Positions 17,323-25,813 of a stretch of DNA of 64,000 nt are shown in pieces. The number at the start of each line of letters is the position of its first letter. Position 1 is the first letter of the stretch. The notes under the pieces are model-generated. The model was not told where the DNA came from, did no database searches, and was given only the letters and a program-made list of their open reading frames with translations. A program made the position numbers and the translations under genes. Origin of the DNA: Myxococcales bacterium (GTDB lineage: Bacteria > Myxococcota_A > Polyangia > Polyangiales > Polyangiaceae); contig JADJKB010000024.1 in the NCBI GenBank assembly GCA_016706225.1, positions 535,096 through 599,095 on the forward strand, in the 5' to 3' direction.

Positions 17323-18936
17323 ATGCCTCGCCTCCGGGGAGTCCTCGTCTTGCTTGCGGCCGCGGCCGTTGCTTGTGCCGTGGCCGTGAGCTGCAAACGG
17401 GCACCGGCCGCGCCAGCGGGTCCGCCGAAGACTCCAACGTTGAGGATCTTCGTGGTGACGAGCATGGCGGGCGCCCTCGAGCCCTGCGGGTGTGTGAAGG
17501 ACATGCTCGGCGGCATCGACCACGCGGCGCAGCTGGTGAAGGCTCGTCGGGATGGCGCGGCGGCGACGCTGCTGCTGGCCGCTGGCCCGACGCTGTTTCT
17601 GGATCCCGTGATCGAAAAAGACTCGCGGACCCAGGTGCTTTGGAAAGCGGAGGCCATCGCCGACTCACTCAAGGACATGGGCCTGGTGGCCTGGGCGCCG
17701 GGCGCAAACGATTGGGCCGCCGGCGTCCAAGAGCTCGAGCGCCTGAAGCGCAGGTCTGGCGCGGCGATGCTGGGTGCGAATCTTGGCGGTGCGAGCGCGG
17801 GTGCTACGAGTGTGAAGGTGGTCGATGCCCAGGGCCACAAGGTGGGCGTCGTCGGTTTGTCGTTGCCGCTTCAGTCTGGCGCGGCGCCGGCGGGCTTGGA
17901 GGTCAAAGATGCACGCGCGGCGCTCGAGGCCGCGAAGAAGACCTTCGACGCCGAGGGCGCGCGCATTCGAATCGCGCTGCTCGCCATGCCCCGCGGTGAC
18001 GCGATGCGGCTGGTGGACGGTGTCGGTGGCTTCTCGCTGGTGATCGTCGGCAAGGGGGTCGACCGCGGTGAGGCAAACGACGGCCCCGTCCCGCCGACGC
18101 TGGTCGGGGACACTCTGGTCGTGCAGACGCCGAATCATCTGCAGAGTGTCGCCATCGTCGATCTGTTCGTGCGCGGCGACGACGTGCGCTTCAAGGATGG
18201 TTCAGGCCTGGCGGAGACGGAGAAGAAGGACGCGCTCAAGCGTCGGCTCGAAGAGCTGGAGCGGCGCATCGGCGAGGCCGAGAAACCGGGCAGCGGCGTC
18301 TTGCCCGAAGATCTCGCGGCTCGGCGCAAGGACCGAGAGAGCCTCGCCAAGCAGCTGGCCGAGCAGAAGCCGCCGGAGGTACCGGCCGAAGGCAGCTTCT
18401 TCCGCTACGAGCTCGAGCGCGTGAGCGAGGCGGCGGGCGTCGAGGTTGCCGTCGCGACGCGCATGAAGGCCTATTACAAACGGGTCAACGAACACAACAA
18501 GACGGCCTTCGCCGATCGCCTACCGCCGCCGGTGCCCGAGGGCAAATCGGGATACATCGGCACCGCCAAGTGTGTCTCGTGTCACGGCGAAGAGCACAAG
18601 TTCTGGCTGACCACGCGGCACGCGAAGGCCTACCGAACGCTCGAGGTGGACGACAAACAGTTCAACTTGGACTGCGTCAGCTGTCACGTCACCGGCTACG
18701 ACAAGCCGGGCGGCTCGACGGTGACCCACGTCGCCGGGCTCGAGAACATCGGCTGCGAGGTCTGTCACGGACCGAGCTCGCGGCACGCCGATTCGCCGGC
18801 CGACAAGAGCCTGATCACGCGCACCCCCTCGAAGTCGCTGTGCGCCACGGAGTGCCACCACCCGCCCCACGTCAAGAGCGACTGGAGCGCCGAGGACGCC
18901 TGGAAGCAAATCACTGGCCCGGGGCACGGCAAGTGA
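17323..18936 (+). CDS. Multihaem cytochrome c fused to UshA-like phosphoesterase domain
   Basis: 537 residues. The lipoprotein signal ends in AVAVSC (Cys24). Residues about 38-290 resemble the metallophosphoesterase/5'-nucleotidase fold of the UshA/SoxB group (EPCGCVKDMLGGIDHAAQLV), but metal ligands are not all evident. A Lys/Glu-rich helical segment (about 300-350) joins it to a cytochrome c554-like C-terminus with CVSCH at 417 and 451, CEVCH at 478, and a CX3CH variant (CATECHH) at 507. Extra His residues (HKFWLTTRHAKAY) could be axial ligands. This predicts a periplasmic, membrane-tethered electron carrier. The gene is divergent from the kinase gene across 110 bp. Confidence 0.85.
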   Translation: MPRLRGVLVLLAAAAVACAVAVSCKRAPAAPAGPPKTPTLRIFVVTSMAGALEPCGCVKDMLGGIDHAAQLVKARRDGAAATLLLAAGPTLFLDPVIEKDSRTQVLWKAEAIADSLKDMGLVAWAPGANDWAAGVQELERLKRRSGAAMLGANLGGASAGATSVKVVDAQGHKVGVVGLSLPLQSGAAPAGLEVKDARAALEAAKKTFDAEGARIRIALLAMPRGDAMRLVDGVGGFSLVIVGKGVDRGEANDGPVPPTLVGDTLVVQTPNHLQSVAIVDLFVRGDDVRFKDGSGLAETEKKDALKRRLEELERRIGEAEKPGSGVLPEDLAARRKDRESLAKQLAEQKPPEVPAEGSFFRYELERVSEAAGVEVAVATRMKAYYKRVNEHNKTAFADRLPPPVPEGKSGYIGTAKCVSCHGEEHKFWLTTRHAKAYRTLEVDDKQFNLDCVSCHVTGYDKPGGSTVTHVAGLENIGCEVCHGPSSRHADSPADKSLITRTPSKSLCATECHHPPHVKSDWSAEDAWKQITGPGHGK

Positions 18937-18952
18937 GCTGACGGTTCGCGGC

Positions 18953-20383
18953 TCAGGACACGGCGGTCTTCAGGAAGGCCCCGCGCCGGTAGGCCACGAT
19001 GTACACCAGTGCGAAGGCCGCGTAGGTCGCCGCCACTACCACCCACAGTCGTTCGAGCGGTTGAGCCCAGCCGAACACGACGAGCCACGCCACCGGCAAC
19101 TGGAAGCCGAACACCACGAGGCTGTCGAGGCTGAGTGTCAGCTTCGTCGCGCCGGCGCCCTGGATCGCCGCGCCGAGCACGATGCCGATGCCGAGCCCGA
19201 TGTAGCTCGGACCCACGGTGCCGACGTAGCTCACGCCGAGGTCGATCACCTGCTGATCCCGGTCGAAGAACCCCACGATATCCCCGCCCCACACCCGGTA
19301 CGCGATGGCCAGGAGCGCCATCATGGCCGCGTTGTACAGGGCGGCGTACCAGCCGCTCGCCTTGGCGCGCTCGGGGCTCTTTGCACCCAGGTTCTGGCCC
19401 ACGAAGGTCTGCGCGGCGCTGCCCCAGCCCAGCCCGACGAACAACGCCATGGTCTCGAGTCGGAACACGATGCCGAGGGCGGTCGTCGCCGACTGGTCGG
19501 CGGCCGTGGTGTAAGCGCGTGCAACCAGCGAGTGCATCACCAGCATGGCCGCGATGCGTACGACCAGCTGTGTGCTCGACGGCCAGCCGACACGCCAGAG
19601 CGAGCGCATGGCACCAAGGTCCGGTCGTCCGCGGCCATCACTGCCGAACAGACCGAAACGACGGACCAGGGAGAACGTCAGCGGAATCAGCACGACCACG
19701 CGAGCCAGTACCGTCGCCCACGCGGCGCCGAGCAGCTCGAGCCGCGGGATCCCCAGGACTCGGGCGACGGGCGGGCCCCAGGAGAAGAGCGGGGGAGCGT
19801 CACCGGGCCCGTAGACCAGCAACACTGCGAACACGAAGTTCAGCACGTTGGCGAGCACCAGGAGGGAGGCGGGCGTCTTGCTGCTGCCGAGGGCACGTTG
19901 GAGTGTGGTCAAGTGCAGCAGCAAGAAGATGGTGAAGCTGCCGGCCAGCATCACCTTCAGGTACTCGGCCCCCAGGACCGCGACCTGACCCTTCGCGCCC
20001 ACCAGATCTGCGACCAGCCAGTGCGCGCCGAACAATCCCAGGCCCGAGAAGATCGCGCTCAGGACGAGCACACACAGGAGCGACTGCCACGCCGTCTGTC
20101 GCACCCCGGCCGGATCGCCGGCGCCCTGTTTTCGGCTGACGATGGCCGCCGTTGCTACACTCAGTCCGTAACTCACGATGGTGCCGAGGGCGGCGAGCTG
20201 ATCACAGATGCCGATGGCGCCGAGCGCAGGCCCTGCCACGTCGTGGGGTAAGCGCGAGATCAGATAGGCGTCGACCAGGTTGAACGTGACCTGAAGCCCC
20301 ATGCCCAAGGCGAGAGGCGCACCGAAGCGCGCGACCTCGAACGGGATCGGGCCGGTCCGGATGCGGGAGCTCGGGTCAGCCAT
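18953..20383 (-). CDS. MATE-family efflux transporter
   Basis: 476 residues from the ATG at 20381-20383. About twelve hydrophobic segments are seen, in two halves with the MATE pattern (FGAPLALGMGLQVTFNLVDAYLIS, GWPSSTQLVVRIAAMLVMHSLVARAYTT, FVGLGWGSAAQTFVGQNLGA). The family exports drugs or metabolites in exchange for H+ or Na+. The frame is open for 128 codons upstream but that part is Ser/Cys-rich and lies inside the RNase HII-like gene. The start overlaps the stop of that gene by 8 nt, so the two are probably co-translated. Substrate unknown. Confidence 0.92.
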   Translation of the reverse strand: MADPSSRIRTGPIPFEVARFGAPLALGMGLQVTFNLVDAYLISRLPHDVAGPALGAIGICDQLAALGTIVSYGLSVATAAIVSRKQGAGDPAGVRQTAWQSLLCVLVLSAIFSGLGLFGAHWLVADLVGAKGQVAVLGAEYLKVMLAGSFTIFLLLHLTTLQRALGSSKTPASLLVLANVLNFVFAVLLVYGPGDAPPLFSWGPPVARVLGIPRLELLGAAWATVLARVVVLIPLTFSLVRRFGLFGSDGRGRPDLGAMRSLWRVGWPSSTQLVVRIAAMLVMHSLVARAYTTAADQSATTALGIVFRLETMALFVGLGWGSAAQTFVGQNLGAKSPERAKASGWYAALYNAAMMALLAIAYRVWGGDIVGFFDRDQQVIDLGVSYVGTVGPSYIGLGIGIVLGAAIQGAGATKLTLSLDSLVVFGFQLPVAWLVVFGWAQPLERLWVVVAATYAAFALVYIVAYRRGAFLKTAVS

Positions 20384-21317
20384 CACCGCTCTTCGTGCGC
20401 TCGAAGCAGGTGTCGGGGACGCGCCGCGCCGCGCGCACCAGCGCCGTCCTCTCGACGAAGCGCGCGGTGACGGGGTCGTGATAACCGCTGGGCAAGGCCA
20501 CACCGTCGTCGGCAGCGGTCGCGTACCAGCGCCCGATGCGAGCCATGAGCAGCTCGCGCACCCATTTGCCCACCAGCGACGCCAGCATGACCAGTGGATC
20601 GCGTGCGTCGGCGTCTTGCACGAACTGGAGCTCGCCCAGCTTCGGAAAATGATAGGCGCTGCGCTTCCGCTGCTGTTCGATGACCGCGTGCAGACGCCCC
20701 GAGAGCGGCCCGAAGAAGCGCGAATAGTCGCCCATGCCGCCGACCTTGCCACACACCGCCAGCACATCCGCGCCGGCGCGCTCGCGGTGATCGAGCACCA
20801 GGGCTTCCATGGCGTGAAGATCGGTCACGAAGCGGTTCTTGCCACGCGAGAGTGCATCGTTCAGGCGTTCGGTACACACCACGCTGCTCTTGACCGAGAG
20901 TAGCTCGAGCCCGCGCCGGCTGAGCTCGGTTCGAACTGAGAGGGCGGCCTGAACCAGCGCCGGGTCCGCGCTGAACCACTCGCCCTCGACCGACCAGCAC
21001 TGCCGTTCGGCCTGGCGCGGGCAGGGAGCGCGCAGCCGCGTCGCGCCTTCGAGGGAGAGCGCCGAGAAGATCGCGTCGGGGGTCTCGAGGTTCGGGGCCG
21101 AGAGAGCGCGCGCCCAGGCCTCGCCGAGCGCCACGTCCGAGTGGCTCATGCGCTCCTTGCTGTCACCGATCAGCTCGGCGATCGACTTCGGGAGCTTGCG
21201 GGTGAACAGGCGCACCGCCTCCGGCTCGACGCGTGCGAGCACGGCGGTCACGACCAGCGGACCGAGCCGCGCGCCCAGACCATTTTCGTCGGCGCCGATC
21301 CGGTAGCTGTTCGGCAC
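20376..21317 (-). CDS. Divergent RNase HII-like protein
   Basis: 313 residues from the GTG at 21315-21317, chosen because homology begins at SYRIGADENG; a longer frame to 21497 is less likely. RIGADENGLGARLGPLVV (6-23) mirrors the RNase HII active-site strand GxDEAGRGxLAGPVV, with acidic pair D10-E11. GDSKERMS (50-57) matches the DSKxL block, and DARDPLVMLASLVGKWVREL resembles the late helix that carries an active-site Asp. The AGRG core has become NGLG. The middle is larger than in RNase HII, with Cys residues. It may be a nuclease of RNA/DNA hybrids or an inactive relative. It overlaps the MATE gene. Confidence 0.62.
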   Translation of the reverse strand: MPNSYRIGADENGLGARLGPLVVTAVLARVEPEAVRLFTRKLPKSIAELIGDSKERMSHSDVALGEAWARALSAPNLETPDAIFSALSLEGATRLRAPCPRQAERQCWSVEGEWFSADPALVQAALSVRTELSRRGLELLSVKSSVVCTERLNDALSRGKNRFVTDLHAMEALVLDHRERAGADVLAVCGKVGGMGDYSRFFGPLSGRLHAVIEQQRKRSAYHFPKLGELQFVQDADARDPLVMLASLVGKWVRELLMARIGRWYATAADDGVALPSGYHDPVTARFVERTALVRAARRVPDTCFERTKSGDG

Positions 21318-21598
21318 GGGCCGAGAGCATAGCGGACTGGGCGGAAATTTTTGCTTCTGGTTCGGACGGGGTTCAATCCGCTGGCGAAAAAGCTGGATCA
21401 TGTCGATCGCGTCCACGCATGGATTGTGGTCCGCGCCAAAGGTGCGGTGGATGGCCGGGACGCGGGTGCCTCGTCCGGGCAATACTTGCCATGACAAGCT
21501 CCTTGCGGAGACGAGGAACCACCAGCGGGAGGGGGGAGAGCGTAAGGAGTGCGCAAGCGAGCGCGAAGCCTCGCCGCCGCGCCCCCGGCGGGCGCGGG
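21318..21598. other. Intergenic gap, nothing convincing
   Basis: 281 bp between moaD and the RNase HII-like gene, both on the minus strand. The plus strand has GGTTCAATCC near 21372, which looks like a tRNA T-loop, but no flanking stem or acceptor arm exists. The 3' part is purine-rich then strongly GC-rich. A promoter for the RNase HII-like/MATE pair could lie here, but no clear boxes are seen. Confidence 0.4.
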
Positions 21599-21850
21599 CT
21601 AGCCCCCCGCGACTGGCGGGATCACCGCGACCACGTCGCCACCCGCGACCGGATCTGCCGCCGCCGCAAAGGTCTCGTTGATAGCAAACCGCACGCCAAC
21701 GAGTCGCCCTTCGAGCTGGGGATGGGCTCGCACGAGTACCGGCACGAACGCCTCGAGGGTACGCACGGCCTCCGGCAGCTCGAGCTCCTCTTCCGCGGCT
21801 CCGACGAGGTCGCGGACCCCGGCGAAATAGAGCACGCGCACGGCGCTCAT
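21599..21850 (-). CDS. MoaD/ThiS-type sulfur carrier protein
   Basis: 83 residues, the size of a MoaD. It starts MSAVRVLYFAGVRDLVGAAEEELELP, a beta-grasp N-terminus, and has RFAINETFA and GGDVVAVIPPVAGG. The C-terminal Gly-Gly is the site that is adenylated and thiocarboxylated in sulfur carriers for molybdopterin synthase. No moaE, moaA or other cofactor gene lies in the window, so whether it serves molybdopterin or another sulfur transfer is open. The start overlaps the upstream SRPBCC-like gene by 4 nt. Confidence 0.88.
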   Translation of the reverse strand: MSAVRVLYFAGVRDLVGAAEEELELPEAVRTLEAFVPVLVRAHPQLEGRLVGVRFAINETFAAAADPVAGGDVVAVIPPVAGG

Positions 21851-22371
21851 TGCTGCTGCTCGAGGTACTCGCGGAGTCCGTCGCTGACGCTGAGCAGGTT
21901 GGGAGTGATCTTCTTGATCAGCAGATCTTCGACCGCTCGTGCCACGGTCTTGGACAGCAGCGACGGCACACCCTTGAGTTTCTTCCCGTCGATGTCGAGG
22001 TCGCCGCGGATCTGGAGCTCAGTGCCAGCGTCGACCTCGATGAACTGATTCTTGCCGGTGCAGTGCACCGCCTCGGTGAAGGCGTGGGTCTCGATGCGCC
22101 AGCTGCAGGTCCACTCGGCTTCGTTCCAGGTGGCGTAGTCCGACCAGGACAGCATGTTCTCGCTGAGAAAGGCCCGGGCGGCAGCCGGGATCTCGCCGCC
22201 TCCGTGCCACTCGTTGAAGAGCTCGCTGACCGCGCCGTCGTCCTTGCGGCTCTTCTGCTCGATGCTGCGGATGTTCGGCAGAAACTCGACCAGATCGACG
22301 AGGTGATCGCGATAGGCAGCAAACACCACCGGGCGAGGGAAGGGCAGCTTGGCGTCGGCGCTGAGTTTCAT
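21847..22371 (-). CDS. SRPBCC/DUF2505-like polyketide-cyclase-fold protein
   Basis: 174 residues from the ATG at 22369-22371, chosen because MKLSADAKLPFPRPVVFAAY starts the fold; a 12-codon upstream extension would run into the previous gene. The layout fits a START/SRPBCC hydrophobic-pocket domain: N-terminal strand, PRPVVFAAYRDHLVDLVEFLPNI, a strand-rich core (WTCSWRIETHAFTEAVHCTGKNQFIEV, GTELQIRGDLDI) and a long C-terminal helix. Such proteins bind lipids or other hydrophobic ligands. It begins 1 nt before the end of the beta-barrel gene region and overlaps moaD, so all three are probably one transcript. Confidence 0.7.
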   Translation of the reverse strand: MKLSADAKLPFPRPVVFAAYRDHLVDLVEFLPNIRSIEQKSRKDDGAVSELFNEWHGGGEIPAAARAFLSENMLSWSDYATWNEAEWTCSWRIETHAFTEAVHCTGKNQFIEVDAGTELQIRGDLDIDGKKLKGVPSLLSKTVARAVEDLLIKKITPNLLSVSDGLREYLEQQQ

Positions 22372-22372
22372 C

Positions 22373-23947
22373 TCAGATGCCGTAGGCGAAGCCGAGGGAT
22401 GGCGCAATCACCGGCGCAAAGTCCGGCACCATGGCTCGGCCCGCGACCTCGATGACCATCGCGGCCTCGGGGGACACGGCGTACTGCACACCGAGGCCGG
22501 CGCCGCCGAAGAATGGGCCGCTCGTCTTGTAGACGTCGAGCTTGCGGGTCGAGCGATTGCCGGTGCCGTCGTCCTCGACGACCTCGGTCGTGAGCCGGGC
22601 CGACGCCTGCGAGACGCCCCCGTTCAACAGCACGTAGGCGCGCACGCCGGCCTTGGCAAACGGATCCTTGCCCAGCCAGTAGGCGCCGCGGGCCTCGGCG
22701 TGCAAGGGCAAGAAGGTCTTGCCACCGGCACGCTTGGGCGTTCCCGAAAACGCAAACCCGAGTCGCGTGCCGAGTGTGAGACGGGTCCCGATCAGGCGTT
22801 CGTAACCGACCAGCACACGCATCGAGCCGAGGCCGACGCCGCCCTTCAACGAGTTGCCATTTCCGGTCAGCGGTGAGCCGTTGTACTGCACGTCGCCCTT
22901 GAAGAAACAGGCGAGCTTGCCGCCCTGCTGCGCCTTCGCGCTGCAGGCGTCGCTCTCGCTGGTGACGACCGTGAGGTCGGGCGAAAACGAGAGCGAGAGC
23001 CAGTTGTGCTTGCGCGGTGTGTTGTCCACAGGCTCGTCGCTCTTGGGTTTTTCCAGGCTGGATTCATCGACACACGCCAGCTCGTGACAGACCTTGTCCC
23101 CGGGGCAATCGTCGTTCGTTTCACACGAAAGGCCCTGGACGGGTCGCGGGCATTCCTCCGGCGGAACGTTGCCAGGCAGCGAAGGTTGGCGCCCGCTGAT
23201 GGCGGCCTTGAGCTCGACCTTGCGCGGTTCTTCGGCGGACCCGGCGCTGGCGACGCGGTCGAGGTTCGAGTCGAAGGCGGTGACGTAGTACACGAGCGCG
23301 CCGGGCCGCTCCACCGCGGCGCAGGGGATCAGACCGCCGAACCCTGCCTTGTGTTTGTTGATCGGAAGCTCGCGCCAGTCCGAGTCGCCGGGGGCCTTGT
23401 AGCGTACGACCACGCGCGACACCTTCACGTCCTCGGGTGCCGACACGAACACCGGCACGGGGTGGTAGGTCGCCTGCTCGGTCCAGGGTTTCTCCTTCAG
23501 AACGGCGACGTTGCTGGGGGGCGCTGGGGTCGGGTTGGCCGCGCCCTTGGTCTCGGCGCGCGCGCGATCGAAGTCGGCCTGCACGTCGACCGTCATGTAG
23601 GCAGCTTGAGGCACCGACTTGGGATCGGCCTCGAGCATCTTCTTGAACGCAGCAACGGCGTCCTCGTGGGCGTTGAGCCCGGCGGCGTACACGATGCCCA
23701 GGGCGCCCTGCAGTGCGGCGTGAGTGTCCTTGCTGCAAGTGCTCTTCTGACAGACCGCGAGCGCGCTGCGCAGCTTGGCCACCGCGGTGCTCATGTTCGT
23801 CGCGAGGTAGTCCTCTTCCATCGCCTCGCGCAGAGTCTTCTTGGCGTTGTCGTCCGCCTTGCCGGCGAAACACCACGGAGCGACGAGCAGGCAGACGCAT
23901 GCGGTGAGCACCGATTGCGACAGCCTCGGGCGAGGAAGGAAGGACAT
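22373..23947 (-). CDS. Secreted protein with N-terminal helical repeats and beta-barrel-like C-terminus
   Basis: 524 residues from the ATG at 23945-23947. It has a signal peptide (LTACVCLLVAPWCFAG). Residues about 28-130 are TPR-like helices (AVAKLRSALAVCQKSTCSKDTHAALQ, AVAAFKKMLEADPKSVPQ). The middle (about 150-260) is Ig-like. A small Cys module, CETNDDCPGDKVCHELAC, is near 280. The C-terminal 200 residues alternate polar and hydrophobic residues, with GVGLGSMRVLVGYERLIGTRLTLGTRLGFAF, like an outer-membrane barrel. Similar multi-part proteins are frequent in myxobacteria; function unknown. It is divergent from terB across 61 bp. Confidence 0.75.
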   Translation of the reverse strand: MSFLPRPRLSQSVLTACVCLLVAPWCFAGKADDNAKKTLREAMEEDYLATNMSTAVAKLRSALAVCQKSTCSKDTHAALQGALGIVYAAGLNAHEDAVAAFKKMLEADPKSVPQAAYMTVDVQADFDRARAETKGAANPTPAPPSNVAVLKEKPWTEQATYHPVPVFVSAPEDVKVSRVVVRYKAPGDSDWRELPINKHKAGFGGLIPCAAVERPGALVYYVTAFDSNLDRVASAGSAEEPRKVELKAAISGRQPSLPGNVPPEECPRPVQGLSCETNDDCPGDKVCHELACVDESSLEKPKSDEPVDNTPRKHNWLSLSFSPDLTVVTSESDACSAKAQQGGKLACFFKGDVQYNGSPLTGNGNSLKGGVGLGSMRVLVGYERLIGTRLTLGTRLGFAFSGTPKRAGGKTFLPLHAEARGAYWLGKDPFAKAGVRAYVLLNGGVSQASARLTTEVVEDDGTGNRSTRKLDVYKTSGPFFGGAGLGVQYAVSPEAAMVIEVAGRAMVPDFAPVIAPSLGFAYGI

Positions 23948-24008
23948 TTTCGGCGGGATGTTAGCCCCAGTTGGCCCGTGGTAGAAGCAGGCACTGTCGG
24001 AGGCTCGG

Positions 24009-24497
24009 ATGGCGGACGAAAAGCAAAAGCTCGGGTTGGACGTATACATTGCGCTCGCGGCGATCGGCTGGGCCGACGGGGATCTGGACCCCGAAGAGGC
24101 CGACGCGATCGTTCGAACCGCCATGGAAGAGGGGCTCGAGCTGGCGGAGGTCGAGGAGCTCGAGAAAGCGACCAAGTCCCGGGTCGAAATCGGCGAGATC
24201 GATCGGCGCGGCATGTCCAAGGAGGACAAGCTGTTCGTGTACGCGGTGGCGTCGTGGATGACCTGGCTGGACGGCGATGTGTCCGAAGACGAGGTCGCTG
24301 CGCTGAAGAAGCTCGGCGACGCGCTCAAGATCCCGGAAAAACCTCGGGAGCATGCCGACGCCATCATGCGCGAGGTTGCGCACCAGTCCGAGGACATCCG
24401 TCCCCTGCGCTATGATCTGCCGGCGCTGCGGCGGATCATCGGTGAGCGTCTGGCCGAGGCCAAGGGTGCTCGCGATGCCGGCGCGGACGAGGGCTGA
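24009..24497 (+). CDS. TerB-like tellurite-resistance domain protein
   Basis: 162 residues, mostly helical and acidic. The pair of acidic helices with LAAIGWADGDLDPEEADAIVR and ASWMTWLDGDVSEDEVAALKKL matches TerB, in which conserved acidic residues bind metal. There is no signal peptide. The C-terminal 40 residues are an extra helical tail. TerB proteins are linked to metal or stress response, and no other ter gene is here. The following FG-GAP lipoprotein starts 17 nt later. Confidence 0.8.
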   Translation: MADEKQKLGLDVYIALAAIGWADGDLDPEEADAIVRTAMEEGLELAEVEELEKATKSRVEIGEIDRRGMSKEDKLFVYAVASWMTWLDGDVSEDEVAALKKLGDALKIPEKPREHADAIMREVAHQSEDIRPLRYDLPALRRIIGERLAEAKGARDAGADEG

Positions 24498-24513
24498 CGT
24501 CTCGGGGCGATGC

Positions 24514-25764
24514 ATGGCACCGATTTCGATTTCACGTCGCTTGCTCGGTTCGCTCGTTTTCGTGTGGGTCGTCCCGCCGTGTTGGGTCGGATGCAAGACG
24601 GAGCCAGCACCGGCGCCGGCGCCGAGCTCCGCAGCCGTTCCTGGCTCGAGCCCGACGCCGAGTGCGTCGTCGAGCGCCGAGGGACCGAGTGCCGACGGGA
24701 AGTCTGACAGCGCCAACGTGATCCGTCTGCCGGCCGACGTGGGGGTCGGGGACGAGCTCGGTTACGCGGTGGCTGCGGCGGGCGAGCGTGTGGTCGTGGC
24801 CGCCCACAAACGCAAAGGCAAGACCGAGGACTCCCATCCTGGCTCGCTGTTCGTCTACCAGGTGAAAGCGGGCAAGCTCGCGTTCGAGACGGAGCTCGGT
24901 GTCGAGGGCTCGCATCAGATCGGCAACGCGCTGGCGTTCGACGGCACGCTGGCTGTGACTGGCGCCCACTATGATCGAGGCAAGAGCCCGGAGACCGGCG
25001 CGGCCTACGTGTTTGCGGTGGAGGGCGCGACCTGGGCCAAGCCGGTCAAACTGAGCGCTTCGGACGGCAAGAAGGACGATTCTTTCGGCATTGGTGTGGC
25101 ACTCGCGGGCGGCAGCGTGATCGTGACCAACACCCGCGAAATGGGCGGCGCACTGTATGGTTTCGAGGGCGGCAAACAGGGCTTCGTGGCCAAACCCCCG
25201 CTGCCGTTCCGCCACCCGAGTGGTCCCGCGGAGATGCTCAGCGCAAGCGGTGAGCTCGTGGTCGTCGGCGCGCCCTTCACGGGCAAAGTCTCGGAGCAAG
25301 GCGCGGTGTTCGTGTTCCGCAAGGACAAGACTGGACTGCACCAGCAAGCGGAGTTGAGCGAGACCGGCGCGGCGGAGCTGGGGCACTTCGGCAGCTCGGT
25401 CGTCGTCCACGGCGCGCAGCTTGCGGCAACGAGCAACAAACAGATCAGTGTGTTCGCCGAGAAGGACGGGCGCTGGCAGGAGAGCGCGCGGATCACGCCG
25501 GCGCTGACCGTGGGCCTCGCGGATGCCGCCCTCGCGCTCACCGACGACCTGCTCGCGGTGGGTTTCCACCTGGTCGAGGCCGGTCGGGTACTGCTCTACA
25601 AGAAGAGCGCCGCCGGCTGGAAGCTCGAGCGGACCGTGCGCGCGCCGGACGGCAAGAACGAGGACTGGTTCGGTTACACCCTCGCGCTCACCCCCAAACA
25701 CCTGGTCGTGGGCGCGCCCCTGGTCGCGGAGCGCACGGGCGCGGTCTACGTGCTCGGGCTGTGA
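24514..25764 (+). CDS. FG-GAP repeat lipoprotein (beta-propeller)
   Basis: 416 residues from the ATG at 24514, which begins a lipoprotein signal (VFVWVVPPCWVGC, Cys27; Cys23 also possible); the frame is open further upstream inside terB but without signal character. A Pro/Ala/Ser linker follows. Six or seven FG-GAP blades make up the rest, each with F/YG followed by a V-V-G-A strand: DELGYAVAAAGERVVVAAH, IGNALAFDGTLAVTGAHYD, DSFGIGVALAGGSVIV, DWFGYTLALTPKHLVVGAP. This gives a surface-anchored beta-propeller. Ligand unknown. Confidence 0.88.
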   Translation: MAPISISRRLLGSLVFVWVVPPCWVGCKTEPAPAPAPSSAAVPGSSPTPSASSSAEGPSADGKSDSANVIRLPADVGVGDELGYAVAAAGERVVVAAHKRKGKTEDSHPGSLFVYQVKAGKLAFETELGVEGSHQIGNALAFDGTLAVTGAHYDRGKSPETGAAYVFAVEGATWAKPVKLSASDGKKDDSFGIGVALAGGSVIVTNTREMGGALYGFEGGKQGFVAKPPLPFRHPSGPAEMLSASGELVVVGAPFTGKVSEQGAVFVFRKDKTGLHQQAELSETGAAELGHFGSSVVVHGAQLAATSNKQISVFAEKDGRWQESARITPALTVGLADAALALTDDLLAVGFHLVEAGRVLLYKKSAAGWKLERTVRAPDGKNEDWFGYTLALTPKHLVVGAPLVAERTGAVYVLGL

Positions 25765-25813
25765 TTTCGAGCGGAGTCGGCTGGGCGTCACCGCCCGCCG
25801 CGGCCCCGAGCTC

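Noticed and set aside
21360..21400. Possible tRNA from a GGTTCAATCC T-loop-like sequence
   Set aside because: The 5-bp T-stem does not pair, and no acceptor or anticodon arm can be built around it.
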